Position numbers and translations under genes: made by a program. From Shewanella holmiensis (GTDB taxonomy: Bacteria; Pseudomonadota; Gammaproteobacteria; Enterobacterales; Shewanellaceae): a stretch of 64,000 nt of DNA. The stretch covers positions 1 to 64,000 of the forward strand of contig NZ_JAMTCD010000018.1 in the NCBI RefSeq assembly GCF_025370255.1, given 5' to 3'. The notes under the pieces are model-generated. The model saw nothing but the letters and a program-made list of their open reading frames with translations. It did no database searches and was not told where the DNA came from. Positions 1 through 8,859 of the stretch are shown piece by piece. The stretch's first letter is position 1. Every line of letters begins with the position of its first letter.

Positions 1-18
1 CGTTGGCTTGGGCTGCGT

Positions 19-46
19 ATTCTACGCTTTCCCGTGTCTGCGTCAA
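19..46 (-). promoter_or_regulatory. rRNA operon promoter P2 (leftward)
   Basis: On the minus strand a -35 TTGACG (complement at 41-46) and a -10 TAGAAT (complement at 19-24) are separated by 16 bases. The block, including the GGGAAAGCGTA spacer, closely resembles Escherichia coli rrnB P2 from memory. It lies about 160 bases downstream of P1. The 16S rRNA gene itself would lie beyond base 1, so it is inferred and not seen. Confidence 0.82.
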
Positions 47-179
47 GTGTTTTTTCAAACTTTCTTTTCGCTGCTGATTTGAGGTTAAAACCGAAGTCTT
101 TATGTTTCAAATCAACCTGACTTCCTAAGTGATTAACTTCGGATGGCGCTTTGCTTTCGCGCTGTGCCGTGTCAGTGGA

Positions 180-250
180 TGCGCATTATAGGGAGCTAAG
201 ATTTTTGCGCAACCCCTTTTTTGAAGTTTTTTGCAAAATAGGATTTGATG
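180..250 (-). promoter_or_regulatory. rRNA operon promoter P1 with A-rich upstream element
   Basis: Minus-strand -35 TTGCGC (complement 207-212), 16-base spacer, -10 TATAAT (complement 185-190), then a GCGC discriminator. The -10 region and early transcript read CTCCCTATAATGCGC and then CCACTGACACGG, which matches the E. coli rrn P1 core almost base for base. Start is expected near 180. Upstream (213-240) are A-tracts on the minus strand that could act as an UP element. The GC-rich discriminator is typical of ppGpp/DksA-controlled rRNA promoters. The P1-P2 tandem means an rRNA operon is transcribed out of the window's left edge. Confidence 0.88.
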
Positions 251-274
251 GCGCAATTATTGGGCATAACGCGC

Positions 275-300
275 AAAAAAGGGACTATTCGTCCCTTTTT
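275..300. terminator. bidirectional hairpin terminator after ccoG
   Basis: A-run plus GGGAC, loop TATTC, then GTCCC plus a T-run gives a short GC stem flanked by A and T tracts, usable in both directions. It sits just after the leftward ccoG stop and before the rRNA promoters, so it would stop ccoG transcription from entering the rRNA operon. Confidence 0.75.
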
Positions 301-331
301 ATGCTGATTTTAACTATTTTATCGTTGTTTA

Positions 332-1759
332 TTACTCACCAAAGAAACGTGTTTCTTGGGTGGTAATTACCTTTTCACCATTAATTTCGGTTTCAACTAC
401 GATATTAATATTAGTGACACTGCGTTTTAAGACGACGGGGTCGACGGCGACACTAATAGGTAAGGTTAATACTTCACCGGCAGCAATGCTGACATTGTCT
501 GGTCCTATCCATTTAGCATCATCAAGTCCATCAACACTTAATTTATAGTCATGTTGATATTCGGTCTTGTTGAGTATTTTAATGGTAAAGGTGTTTTCTA
601 TCTCGCCGCGACTATTCTCACGGTATAACGCATTACGATCTCGAATAACATCCATTCTCACAGGTGCTATGGTGGCGCTTGCATAAACGAACAAGAGAAT
701 CATGACGGTAAGCACGACACCGTAACCCACAAGTTTGGGTCTTAAGACCTTTTCTTGAACATTATCTAATTTGTTTTCAGTGGTGTAACTGATTAAGCCC
801 TTGTCATAGCCCATGCGCTCCATTGTGTTATCGCATGCATCAATACAAGCTCCACAGTTAATACATTCGTATTGCAGACCATTTCGGATATCAATTCCCG
901 TTGGGCACACTTGTACGCATAAGTCGCAATCAATACAGTCGCCCAACCCCATTTCTTTGGGATCTGCTTTGCGTGAACGAGGACCACGGGTTTCGCCACG
1001 TTTGGTATCATAACCAACTATATAGGTATTCTTATCGAACATGGCTGCTTGGAATCGTGCATAGGGACACATGTGAATACACATAATTTCACGCATCCAA
1101 CCAGCATTACCATAAGTCGCTAGGGTAAAGAAAATCACCCAGAAATAGATACTGCCGTCAGCATTAAGGGTAAATACGTCGATATACACTTCGCGCGTGG
1201 GAACAAAATACGACACAAACGTCATCGCGGTAAGTAAAGCTACCAAGACCCAAGCGGTGTGCTTGGCCGTTTTACGCCATAGTTTGTCAAAGCTCCAGGG
1301 CATTTGGTCTAGCTTGATCCGCTTATTGCGCGCACCTTCAATTTTTTCTTCAAACCAAATGAATATGAATGTCCATACCGTTTGCGGACAAGTATAGCCA
1401 CACCATACTCGTCCTAAATATGTTGTCACAAAAAACAAGCCGAAGGCTGCTATCATGAACAGCGCTGCTAATAAGGTGAGGTCTTGTGGCCAGATGGTTA
1501 AACCGAATACGTGGAACTTTTGTTCTGCAAGATTGAACCATACTGCTTGACGGTCTCCCCATGGGATCCAAGGCAGTATTAAAAAGAACAGCATGGAAAT
1601 CCATCCCATACGACGACGAACGCGAGTCCAAAGCCCGTCTACAGCTCGCACATAGATACTATTACTGGGATCGAAACGGTCCGCTTTGCTGGCATCGGGT
1701 TGATGAATCTTTATTCGATTTTGTTTCGAATAATCTTTTGGCTTCGATTCTATTGTCAT
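332..1759 (-). CDS. ccoG: cytochrome c oxidase accessory protein CcoG (FixG/RdxA family)
   Basis: A 475-residue inner-membrane iron-sulfur protein. CcoG family members help assemble cbb3-type cytochrome oxidase, probably by reducing copper for the CuB site. Visible are several membrane segments (about 53-68, 92-112, 168-186, 204-216 and 345-365), conserved Cys pairs at 120/124 (WCGYTCP) and 227/231 (CIHMCP), and two 4Fe-4S clusters of the CxxCxxCxxxC type at 275-285 and 299-309. A C-terminal Ig-like FixG domain follows residue 370. The usual partners ccoNOQP and ccoI are not in the window, so the gene is separated from its operon here. Length is normal for the family and the ATG start is unambiguous. 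Confidence 0.93.
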   Translation of the reverse strand: MTIESKPKDYSKQNRIKIHQPDASKADRFDPSNSIYVRAVDGLWTRVRRRMGWISMLFFLILPWIPWGDRQAVWFNLAEQKFHVFGLTIWPQDLTLLAALFMIAAFGLFFVTTYLGRVWCGYTCPQTVWTFIFIWFEEKIEGARNKRIKLDQMPWSFDKLWRKTAKHTAWVLVALLTAMTFVSYFVPTREVYIDVFTLNADGSIYFWVIFFTLATYGNAGWMREIMCIHMCPYARFQAAMFDKNTYIVGYDTKRGETRGPRSRKADPKEMGLGDCIDCDLCVQVCPTGIDIRNGLQYECINCGACIDACDNTMERMGYDKGLISYTTENKLDNVQEKVLRPKLVGYGVVLTVMILLFVYASATIAPVRMDVIRDRNALYRENSRGEIENTFTIKILNKTEYQHDYKLSVDGLDDAKWIGPDNVSIAAGEVLTLPISVAVDPVVLKRSVTNINIVVETEINGEKVITTQETRFFGE

Positions 1760-1836
1760 TTTACAGCCTTACTACATTAACATTACAAAGAAACTGGAAT
1801 AGTATATACCTTTCTAACATTAACTCGGACATAAAA

Positions 1837-2187
1837 ATGAGAGGTTGGATAGGTTTAGCCATCATAGTCGGCATAATTTATTACTTTGCAACAGAAACAA
1901 ATAAGCTCGATGAGCCCATTGAATATGTAAAAAGTATTTTTATTTCTGCGGATAAAAAATTAACCTCGATGACGGGGACAAAAATTCAGCGGATTGATAC
2001 TAAAATACCTGCGCTAAAAGAAACAATCTACGAGCGCTTATCGACCATTGAAATCCGTGAACTCGACGGTGTTTTCACCGACAATGAATCTATCGCTGAC
2101 TTTAAAGAAGAATATTGCTTAAACTCTAAAGCCAGTCATCCGGTGTTTAGTCGAGAAAATTTGCAATTTATTTGCGATAAGATTTAG
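1837..2187 (+). CDS. small membrane-anchored protein of unknown function
   Basis: About 116 residues. The open frame runs upstream to 1561 but that part overlaps ccoG on the other strand. The ATG at 1837 starts a hydrophobic N-terminal anchor (GWIGLAIIVGIIYYFA, residues 3-18) followed by a soluble, charged domain with two cysteines, so it is probably a single-pass protein with a periplasmic domain. It diverges from ccoG with about 77 bases between starts. I do not recognise the family. Similar short proteins of unknown function occur in Shewanella genomes, but no role can be assigned. Confidence 0.7.
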   Translation: MRGWIGLAIIVGIIYYFATETNKLDEPIEYVKSIFISADKKLTSMTGTKIQRIDTKIPALKETIYERLSTIEIRELDGVFTDNESIADFKEEYCLNSKASHPVFSRENLQFICDKI

Positions 2188-2232
2188 TTAACAGATTTAT
2201 CCTCGCTAGATTGACCTAAATATTAATACAGC

Positions 2233-2265
2233 CTAGCCTTTGGATAATTGATTGAAAAAGGCTAG
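2233..2265 (+). promoter_or_regulatory. stem-loop over the menB ribosome binding site
   Basis: CTAGCCTTT (2233-2241) and AAAGGCTAG (2257-2265) form a perfect 9-bp inverted repeat with a 15-base loop. The right arm contains the only purine-rich Shine-Dalgarno candidate (AAAAAGG) for the menB ATG at 2273. In RNA the helix would sequester it, so translational control is possible. This is inference from the sequence alone. Confidence 0.45.
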
Positions 2266-2272
2266 TAAAATA

Positions 2273-3175
2273 ATGACTGAACAAGTTTCTGATATATTCG
2301 ACCCATCACTTTGGGACACAGTTAGTGGTTTCAATTTTGAAGACATCACTTATCACCGCGCAAAAGATCAGGGAACGGTAAGAATTGCGATTAATCGCCC
2401 TGATTGCTTAAATTCATTTCGCCCTAAAACAGTAGACGAACTCTATATGGCATTAGACCATGCTAGACAATGGTCAGATGTCGGCTGTGTATTGATTACA
2501 GGTAATGGTCCATCTGCTAAGGGCCAATATTCTTTTTGTGCCGGCGGCGATCAACGCATTCGTGGTAAAGATGGTTATAAGTATGAAGGTGCTGAAGAAG
2601 GTAAGCCTGATATAGCAAGAATGGGACGTCTACACATATTAGAAGTACAACGTCTGATCCGTTTTATGCCTAAAGTGGTTATTGCTGTGGTACCTGGTTG
2701 GGCTGTTGGCGGTGGCCACAGTTTACATGTGGTATGTGACCTTACTTTAGCCTCTAAAGAACATGCTGTATTTAAGCAAACCGATCCCGATGTGGGCAGT
2801 TTTGACTCAGGCTATGGCAGTGCTTATTTAGCAAAAATGATTGGTCAGAAACGTGCTCGTGAGATTTTCTTCTTAGGCTTTAATTATACTGCTGATGAAG
2901 CATTTGATATGGGCATGGTAAACCGTTCTATCCCACATGCCGAACTAGAAACTGAAGCATTATCTTGGGCAAAAGAAATCAATAGTAAGTCGCCTACAGC
3001 AATGCGCATGCTTAAATATGGCTTTAACTTGCCAGATGACGGCTTAGTGGGTCAGCAACTCTTTGCAGGTGAAGCAACTCGTCTTGCTTATGGTACTGAA
3101 GAAGCGCAAGAAGGTCGCGATGCATTTCTTGAAAAACGCGATCAGGATTTTTCTAAATTCCCTTGGCATTATTAA
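2273..3175 (+). CDS. menB: 1,4-dihydroxy-2-naphthoyl-CoA synthase
   Basis: A 300-residue crotonase-fold enzyme that cyclises O-succinylbenzoyl-CoA to 1,4-dihydroxy-2-naphthoyl-CoA in menaquinone synthesis, in the cytoplasm. The oxyanion-hole GG at about 91-92 (SFCAGGDQR), the loop PGWAVGGGHSLHVVCDL at about 141-157, and QTDPDVGSFDSGYGS at about 169-183 are diagnostic of MenB. An Asp sits at residue 171 (QTDPDVGSF) where the E. coli protein has Gly, so it belongs to the MenB type whose own carboxylate replaces bicarbonate. A TTG seven codons upstream (2252) is an alternative start, but the ATG at 2273 fits the family length. It stands alone here, with no other men gene in the window. Confidence 0.93.
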   Translation: MTEQVSDIFDPSLWDTVSGFNFEDITYHRAKDQGTVRIAINRPDCLNSFRPKTVDELYMALDHARQWSDVGCVLITGNGPSAKGQYSFCAGGDQRIRGKDGYKYEGAEEGKPDIARMGRLHILEVQRLIRFMPKVVIAVVPGWAVGGGHSLHVVCDLTLASKEHAVFKQTDPDVGSFDSGYGSAYLAKMIGQKRAREIFFLGFNYTADEAFDMGMVNRSIPHAELETEALSWAKEINSKSPTAMRMLKYGFNLPDDGLVGQQLFAGEATRLAYGTEEAQEGRDAFLEKRDQDFSKFPWHY

Positions 3176-3208
3176 CGCCACTCGCTCACTAACCTAACTT
3201 CAAAGATT

Positions 3209-3234
3209 AACCCTCTGCAGTCATTGGGAGGGTT
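3209..3234 (+). terminator. possible terminator after menB
   Basis: AACCCTC (3209-3215) pairs with GAGGGTT (3228-3234) across a 12-base loop, 34 bases after the menB stop. The following T-tract is poor (ATCTTAATCC), so this is only a weak intrinsic terminator candidate. Confidence 0.4.
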
Positions 3235-3376
3235 ATCTTAATCCTCCAATAAGTTATTTCAGCACAAGCATTAACAGAAAATCACTAAGACATTGATTGT
3301 AAATGCTTTAAATTTTAAGTTGGTGCAAGAAAAACCTTAATCGAATAAATCTTTTGTGTTAATTGGTAAAAAACAC

Positions 3377-3409
3377 TTTAAATGATAATAAGAACTGTTA
3401 TCATTTAAA
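3377..3409 (+). promoter_or_regulatory. 12-bp palindrome upstream of the DUF2061 gene
   Basis: TTTAAATGATAA (3377-3388) is perfectly inverted at 3398-3409 with a 9-base centre. It is about 35 bases before the ATG of the next gene, where an operator would be expected. The ATGATAA/TTATCAT arms resemble Fur half-sites, but the arm spacing is longer than in a canonical 19-bp Fur box, so the regulator is not identified. Confidence 0.45.
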
Positions 3410-3443
3410 TCAACTAAAAACTAATTCAGAAAAGGCTTTAATC

Positions 3444-3656
3444 ATGAAAAAAACCATCTCTTTTGCAATCTTGCATTTCAGCGTCGCTTTTACGATTACC
3501 TATTTATTAACCGGCAGTATTGTTATTGGTGGCGCCGTAGCCCTAATTGAGCCAGCGGTTAATACAGTGGTGTTTTACTTTCATGACAAAGTTTGGAATC
3601 GCATTGAGGCCAATGAAACAGCCAATAACAACTTAGCCAGTATGGCTGTTTCATAA
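3444..3656 (+). CDS. DUF2061 family small membrane protein
   Basis: 70 residues. The frame is open from 3363, but the ATG at 3444 has an AAAAGG Shine-Dalgarno at 3430-3435 and begins directly with MKKTISFAILHF, as family members do. Two membrane segments are likely (about 4-24 and 26-46), followed by the FYFHDKVWNRIE tail typical of DUF2061 proteins. No biochemical function is established for the family. It is a single-gene unit preceded by a strong palindrome. Confidence 0.8.
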   Translation: MKKTISFAILHFSVAFTITYLLTGSIVIGGAVALIEPAVNTVVFYFHDKVWNRIEANETANNNLASMAVS

Positions 3657-3688
3657 CCTTTGTTGTGATTGAAAGCATTCTAGCGTCG

Positions 3689-4888
3689 CTATTTCGGCGG
3701 TGTTTGCTTCTCTAAACCCAATTTATTGGCTAAAGGTGCGATTGCGCCACCTTGAATAAAAATAGAGAACAACACAAAAAAGAACACCATATGCACAATA
3801 TCAATCGCACCGGGTACGCCTGCCGCTGCTGGGATAAGTGCAAACACAATTGGCGTTGCACCTTTTAAACCAATCATGGAAATAAATAGCCGTTTTTTCC
3901 AGCTAGCTTTAACAAAGGGTAAATAACATAGCTGCACGGCCAATGGTCTAGCGACAAATATCAATAATAGTGCCGGAATGATAGACACCCAGAATACTGT
4001 CATCAGTGTTTGTGGGAAAATTTGCAACCCTAATACAATAAACATCAACGCCTGCGCTAACCACGACAGACTATTAAAGAAGTGTAAGTTAACCTGCTGT
4101 CCCCGTTTAATCCCATTACCGATCACCACACCCGCAATATATGACGCTAATAGAATATTCCCGCCCACTATATCAGCTCCGTAAGTGGCAATGATAAAGC
4201 TGGCTAAAACAAATACCGGAATTAAACCATATTCAGATAAACTAATACGATTCAGCAAAGTCACCGCCAACTTACCAATGGCAAACCCCACAACAATTGC
4301 GACTGCAATTTGAGTGAATAAACTAAGACTTAACGACGACACTGACACTGATTGCGTTGATGATAACGCCATTTCTGTCAGCACAATCACCATTAGCATG
4401 GCTACGGGATCATTGGTTGCTGATTCAAACTCCAATACCGTATCGGTTTCTTCTTTTAATTTGAGCTTTTTAGATTCCAGAATTGAAAATACGGCAGCCG
4501 CATCTGTTGATGACACTATCGCAGCAAATAGCAAACAGGTAATAAAATTAAAGTCGAGCAATAAAAATAAGATTGAAGCGAAAATGATAGTCGTAAATAT
4601 AACCCCAAAAGAGGCCAGTACTCCGCCTTCTTTGTAAGCGACTTTGATTTTATCTGTTGAAGTATTCAACCCACCAACAAATACAATCACATTCAGGGCA
4701 AGCCCACCTATCCAAGCCGTTCTTTCCAAATTGTCATAAACAAAATTGAACTCACCATTTCCCAGTGATAACCCAACGCCCATGAAGATAAATAGCGACG
4801 GAATACCAAGTGTACGAGATGGGTGATGTAAAAGAATGCCAATAACAATCAGAATAGACATTCCAATCATGATCATCTCGGTTGTCAT
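3689..4888 (-). CDS. CPA1-type cation/proton antiporter (NhaP/CvrA-like)
   Basis: 399 residues, almost entirely hydrophobic with 12-13 predicted membrane segments. It carries the CPA1 signature motifs SSTDAAAVF (about 126-134) and FESATNDPVA (about 150-159), whose Asp residues form the ion-binding site in NhaP-type exchangers. Relatives of the NhaP2/CvrA group exchange K+ or Na+ for H+ across the inner membrane. This protein stops right after the membrane domain and lacks the cytoplasmic TrkA-C/CorC-like regulatory domain that full-length NhaP2 proteins carry, so it is the short form. Ion specificity cannot be read from sequence. Confidence 0.85.
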   Translation of the reverse strand: MTTEMIMIGMSILIVIGILLHHPSRTLGIPSLFIFMGVGLSLGNGEFNFVYDNLERTAWIGGLALNVIVFVGGLNTSTDKIKVAYKEGGVLASFGVIFTTIIFASILFLLLDFNFITCLLFAAIVSSTDAAAVFSILESKKLKLKEETDTVLEFESATNDPVAMLMVIVLTEMALSSTQSVSVSSLSLSLFTQIAVAIVVGFAIGKLAVTLLNRISLSEYGLIPVFVLASFIIATYGADIVGGNILLASYIAGVVIGNGIKRGQQVNLHFFNSLSWLAQALMFIVLGLQIFPQTLMTVFWVSIIPALLLIFVARPLAVQLCYLPFVKASWKKRLFISMIGLKGATPIVFALIPAAAGVPGAIDIVHMVFFFVLFSIFIQGGAIAPLANKLGLEKQTPPK

Positions 4889-5307
4889 AAAGCCACCTTA
4901 GGAGTTGAATAAGTACATTTTGATGTATCGGCTTCTGGAAATAAAAGCCAAAGTTATAAGGGTAGAGAGTTTTATAACTAAACGGACTGTTAAGTCCGAC
5001 TGTAATAAAACTTTAATAAAATAATTTACCATTATTAGTTTACGCACAATATAACACTTTTCTCACCCTCAAACTTAAAATAGCCTTAAACCACAATTAA
5101 CACCAAGCCATCATGCTAGCGAAACTTCGACGCAAAACGGACAGACATGCAGCTTGGCCGTGACATTTCACACTTTTAGCCCACTTAAGAAAACCTCATA
5201 TCTTTTTGCTAAATTAAAGTTAATAAAGCACAAGTGCTAACATCAACATAACACAATTAAAACATAAGCTTAGATGCGCCATTTAAAAAATATAACGCCC
5301 CATCTCA
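4889..5307. other. intergenic region between antiporter and pst operon
   Basis: AT-rich and gene-free on both strands apart from short chance frames. A 6-bp hairpin CGGACT/AGTCCG at 4983-4998 lies in the presumed 5' leader of the leftward antiporter. Nothing else could be supported. Confidence 0.5.
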
Positions 5308-5338
5308 CTGTAACTTTACTGTCATATTGATCTGTCTT
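5308..5338 (+). promoter_or_regulatory. Pho box (PhoB binding site) of the pst operon
   Basis: CTGTAAC at 5308 and CTGTCAT at 5319 are 7-base direct repeats exactly 11 bases apart, the Pho-box period. A third partial copy CTGTCTT starts at 5332. The site is about 95 bases upstream of the pstS start. PhoB activation under phosphate limitation is the expected control, by analogy with Pho regulons in Enterobacteria. Confidence 0.8.
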
Positions 5339-5431
5339 AATGCACTCGCTTCAAATTACAGCGTTGAAAGAAGCCCCCTAACTTCAGTTATCCAAGACGG
5401 ATATTGAAACAAACAATAAGTGGAATTTGTG

Positions 5432-6241
5432 ATGAAAAAAGTGATTGGTTTATTAACTGCTGTTGGCTTAATGACAGCACCTCTTGTTCAAGCTAGTACA
5501 GTAACAGTATCTGGTTCAACATCTGTTGCACACGTTATGGAAGTGCTAGCTGAAAATTATCAAAACACGACGAACAAAAGTGTTGAAGTACAGGGCACGG
5601 GCTCATCTGCCGGTATTCGTGCAGCTAAAGACGGCACCAGCATGATTGGTATGTCATCTCGTAATATTAAACCAAATGAATTAACGCCAAAAACAAAAGA
5701 AATTGTTATTGCTCGTGATGGTATTGCAGCCGCAGTGAATAAAGCAAACCCTGTTAAAGACCTGACTCAAGAGCAAATTTCTAAAATCTATCGTGGTGAA
5801 ATCAAAAACTGGAGCGAAGTAGGCGGCGAAGCGCGTCCAATCGTTGTGGTCACCCGAGAAAACGGTTCTGGTACTCGTGGCGCTTTCGAAGAAATCATGG
5901 ACTTACAGCGTTCTGTAAATGGCCACACAGTGACAGCCATTACGACTTCAGCTCAAGTGGGTAACGGTAACGGTATGATCAAAACCATGGTTGCTAACAA
6001 TCCTTACGCTATCGGTTATATCTCGCTCGGTAGTGTTGATGACTCACTGAATGCTTTATCTGTAAATGGTGTTGCAGCAACAGATAACAATATTGCCGCA
6101 GGCGACTATCAAATTGCGCGTCCATTCATTGCTTTAATGAATGACGATGCACCAGCAACAGCAAAATCATTTATTGAATACATCATGTCTGAAGACGGTC
6201 AACGTATCGTTGCAGAAGAAGGCTACATCCGCGTTCAGTAA
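5432..6241 (+). CDS. pstS: phosphate ABC transporter substrate-binding protein
   Basis: 269 residues with a Sec signal peptide (MKKVIGLLTAVGLMTAPLVQA, cleavage near residue 21). The mature protein starts with STVTVSGSTSVAHVMEVLA and contains GTGSSAGIRAAKDGTSMIGMSSR and TRENGSGTRGAFEE, the phosphate-contacting loops of the PstS/SphX family. It is of the short type, smaller than E. coli PstS (about 346 residues). A GTG at 5420 is in frame, but AAGTGGAA there serves better as the ribosome site for the ATG at 5432. It binds phosphate in the periplasm and hands it to PstCA. Confidence 0.93.
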   Translation: MKKVIGLLTAVGLMTAPLVQASTVTVSGSTSVAHVMEVLAENYQNTTNKSVEVQGTGSSAGIRAAKDGTSMIGMSSRNIKPNELTPKTKEIVIARDGIAAAVNKANPVKDLTQEQISKIYRGEIKNWSEVGGEARPIVVVTRENGSGTRGAFEEIMDLQRSVNGHTVTAITTSAQVGNGNGMIKTMVANNPYAIGYISLGSVDDSLNALSVNGVAATDNNIAAGDYQIARPFIALMNDDAPATAKSFIEYIMSEDGQRIVAEEGYIRVQ

Positions 6242-6314
6242 TAGTTATTGAACGTTTTGCATAAGAATGCTTATGCGTTCTTATGCTGCTTTTTGATTAT
6301 ATAGAGGTTGTAAC

Positions 6315-7226
6315 ATGGAAACGGCTAGTAAAATGGAGATGACGACAAATGTATCACTGTCTCCTGCCAAGAAAATTGATTGGGTAGAAATGCTCTTTCA
6401 CGGGTTATTTTTTCTCAGCGCCATGGTTGGCGTGGTATCTGTCATCACTATTGGCTGGTTTGTTTTCTATGAAGGATTACCTGCATTTAAAGAAGCGGGA
6501 GTATTAAACATCATTTTCGGTAAAGAGTGGCTACCACCAGCTCTTTACGGTATAGCCTCAATGATTGTTGCTTCTCTTGCCTCAACCATGGGCGCAGTAC
6601 TAATTGGTGTTCCAGTGGCGATTATGACAGCGGTATTCTTAGCGGAAATTGCCCCCAAGTGGCTAGCTAATATTGTCAGACCTGCTGTTGAGCTATTAGC
6701 GGGTATCCCTTCGGTGGTTTATGGTTTTTTCGGTTTGATTGTTATCGTGCCAGCCATTGAAACACTGTTTAATATTCCTGCTGGTAACACCTTATTAGCT
6801 GGAGTTATCGTGTTGGCGATCATGATTTTGCCAACGGTTATTACTATTTCTGAAACGTCGATACGTGCACTCACCCCGACTTATAAAGAAGGGGCATTGG
6901 CCCTAGGTGCCTCGCACATTTACAGTATTTTTAACGTATTAATTCCAGCAGCCAAGAGCGGAATTTATACCGGTGTAGCTTTAGGTGTCGCTCGCGCCAT
7001 AGGTGAAACCATGGCCATTATCATGGTGATGGGAAACGCTCCTGCTATGCCTGGTTCACTACTTGAACCTGCACGTTCATTAACGGCTAACATCGCCATG
7101 GAAATGTCTTATGCCACAGGTATCCATTCAAGCGCTTTATATGCCACCGGCATTGTCTTATTAGCCTTTATTGTTTGTTTGAATGCTGGACTACTTTATC
7201 TGAACCGTAAAAGAGGACATGCATAA
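6315..7226 (+). CDS. pstC: phosphate ABC transporter permease PstC
   Basis: 303 residues with six predicted membrane segments. The binding-protein-dependent transport loop reads EGALALGASHIYSIFNVLIPAA at about 194-215 and docks with PstB. PSVVYGFFG at about 132-140 is typical of PstC/PstA. It forms the membrane channel with PstA. Its TAA stop overlaps the pstA ATG by one base (TAATG), pointing to translational coupling within the operon. Confidence 0.95.
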   Translation: METASKMEMTTNVSLSPAKKIDWVEMLFHGLFFLSAMVGVVSVITIGWFVFYEGLPAFKEAGVLNIIFGKEWLPPALYGIASMIVASLASTMGAVLIGVPVAIMTAVFLAEIAPKWLANIVRPAVELLAGIPSVVYGFFGLIVIVPAIETLFNIPAGNTLLAGVIVLAIMILPTVITISETSIRALTPTYKEGALALGASHIYSIFNVLIPAAKSGIYTGVALGVARAIGETMAIIMVMGNAPAMPGSLLEPARSLTANIAMEMSYATGIHSSALYATGIVLLAFIVCLNAGLLYLNRKRGHA

Positions 7227-8089
7227 TGACTCAGCTATCGAATAAGCAAAACCGCGATTTTAAAGATAAAGCTGCACTGGCTGGGGTTTGGGCATCTGCT
7301 GCGTTAACCATCGTCTTTTTACTCTGGGTTGTATGGCACATTTTATCTAACGGCTTAAGCCATGTCAGTTGGGAGTTTATCACCAGTAGCTACACCCGTA
7401 TTGGTGAAGCATCAGGAATTTGGGCGATGATAGTATCAACCGTATATATGGTTGGCCTATCACTGAGTATCGCGGCGCCATTAGGTATTATGACGGCGAT
7501 TTACCTAACCGAATATGCAAAACCTGGCAGCAAATTGGTTGAGTTGATCCGTTTTTGTGTTGAATCGTTAGCGGGTATCCCATCGATTGTTTACGGTCTA
7601 TTCGGCATGACCTTCTTTGTGACTGTGCTCGGCCTTGGTTTCTCAATCCTTGCGGGTTCATTGACATTATCGATGCTTATTTTACCGGTAATTATTCGCA
7701 CCACAGAAGAAGCGTTAATGGCTGTCCCTATGAGCTACCGTGAAGGTGGTTATGCACTGGGTAGTTCAAAAATATATACCATTTGGCGACTAATTTTACC
7801 TAACGCATTACCGGGTATTGTGACCTCTATTATTTTGAGTACTGGACGCGTTATTGGTGAATCAGCACCAGTATTTTTAACCGCAGGTATGGTAACGCAA
7901 ATTCCAGAGTCAGTATTAGATTCAGGCCGCACCCTAACCGTACACCTATATAAACTCACCCAAGAATTATTTACTCAACATGAGTGGGATCAGGCTTATG
8001 CCACTGCCACCATTTTGATTGTATTAGTACTGATACTAAACCTAATCACTAAATTTATCGCAACACGATTTGATAAACATACACATTAA
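7226..8089 (+). CDS. pstA: phosphate ABC transporter permease PstA
   Basis: 287 residues, six predicted membrane segments, with [10 protein letters not shown] and the coupling loop [26 protein letters not shown], the counterpart of that in PstC. It is translationally coupled to pstC and followed 11 bases later by pstB. Length is normal for the family. Confidence 0.95.
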   Translation: MTQLSNKQNRDFKDKAALAGVWASAALTIVFLLWVVWHILSNGLSHVSWEFITSSYTRIGEASGIWAMIVSTVYMVGLSLSIAAPLGIMTAIYLTEYAKPGSKLVELIRFCVESLAGIPSIVYGLFGMTFFVTVLGLGFSILAGSLTLSMLILPVIIRTTEEALMAVPMSYREGGYALGSSKIYTIWRLILPNALPGIVTSIILSTGRVIGESAPVFLTAGMVTQIPESVLDSGRTLTVHLYKLTQELFTQHEWDQAYATATILIVLVLILNLITKFIATRFDKHTH

Positions 8090-8100
8090 GGCAATTTAAA

Positions 8101-8850
8101 ATGAACAAGCTTGAAGTCAACAATCTCAACCTTTTCTACGGCGAAAACCATGCGCTGAAAAATATTTCATTGCCTATTCCCGCCAAACAGGTCACGGCAT
8201 TAATTGGCCCGTCAGGTTGTGGTAAATCCACCCTACTGCGTACTTTAAACCGAATGAATGACTTAGTGGCTGGCGTCACCATTAATGGCGATGTGCTGTT
8301 TGAAGGCGAAAACATTTATTCAGACATTGATGTAAAACAACTGCGGATGCGAGTGGGCATGGTATTTCAAAAGCCTAACCCATTCCCGATGAGTATTTAT
8401 GACAATGTTGCCTTTGGCCTAAAAGCTCAAGGTGAAAAAGACCAACAAGTGATTGCTGATATGGTTGAAGAGTCATTACGTGGTGCTGCATTGTGGGATG
8501 AAGTAAAAGAACGCCTGCATAGTCCAGCATTAGGTTTATCTGGTGGTCAGCAACAGCGTTTATGTATTGCGCGAGCCATAGCCATGCAACCTGAAGTGAT
8601 TTTAATGGATGAACCAACCAGTGCGCTTGATCCAATCGCCACTCATAAAATTGAAGAGTTGATGGATGAGTTACGTAAAAAGTTCACTATTGTAATTGTG
8701 ACTCACTCAATGAATCAGGCCAAACGGATTTCAGATAAAACCGCCTTCTTCTGGATGGGTGAGTTAGTTGAACACGCGGATACCGCTACCTTATTCCAAC
8801 ACCCAGTTGATAGCCGAACTCGAGGTTATGTCAGCGGTGAGTTTGGTTAA
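8101..8850 (+). CDS. pstB: phosphate ABC transporter ATP-binding protein
   Basis: 249 residues. Walker [10 protein letters not shown] (about 36-44), Q-loop, LSGGQQQR signature (about 145-152) and Walker [14 protein letters not shown] are all intact. It powers phosphate import through PstCA. The operon ends here: phoU, often the next gene, is absent and a strong terminator follows. Confidence 0.95.
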   Translation: MNKLEVNNLNLFYGENHALKNISLPIPAKQVTALIGPSGCGKSTLLRTLNRMNDLVAGVTINGDVLFEGENIYSDIDVKQLRMRVGMVFQKPNPFPMSIYDNVAFGLKAQGEKDQQVIADMVEESLRGAALWDEVKERLHSPALGLSGGQQQRLCIARAIAMQPEVILMDEPTSALDPIATHKIEELMDELRKKFTIVIVTHSMNQAKRISDKTAFFWMGELVEHADTATLFQHPVDSRTRGYVSGEFG

Positions 8851-8859
8851 CATGAGTAA

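Noticed and set aside
1507..1521. CGTGGAAC half of a parS palindrome in ccoG
   Set aside because: Half-site only, likely chance.
1561..1836. Upstream extension of the 1837 gene
   Set aside because: It overlaps ccoG on the other strand and its translation lacks protein-like features; the anchor-bearing ATG at 1837 is the better start.
3377..3409. Canonical Fur box before the DUF2061 gene
   Set aside because: The arms are Fur-like, but the 9-base centre does not fit the GATAAT triple-repeat pattern, unlike the good site at 32615.
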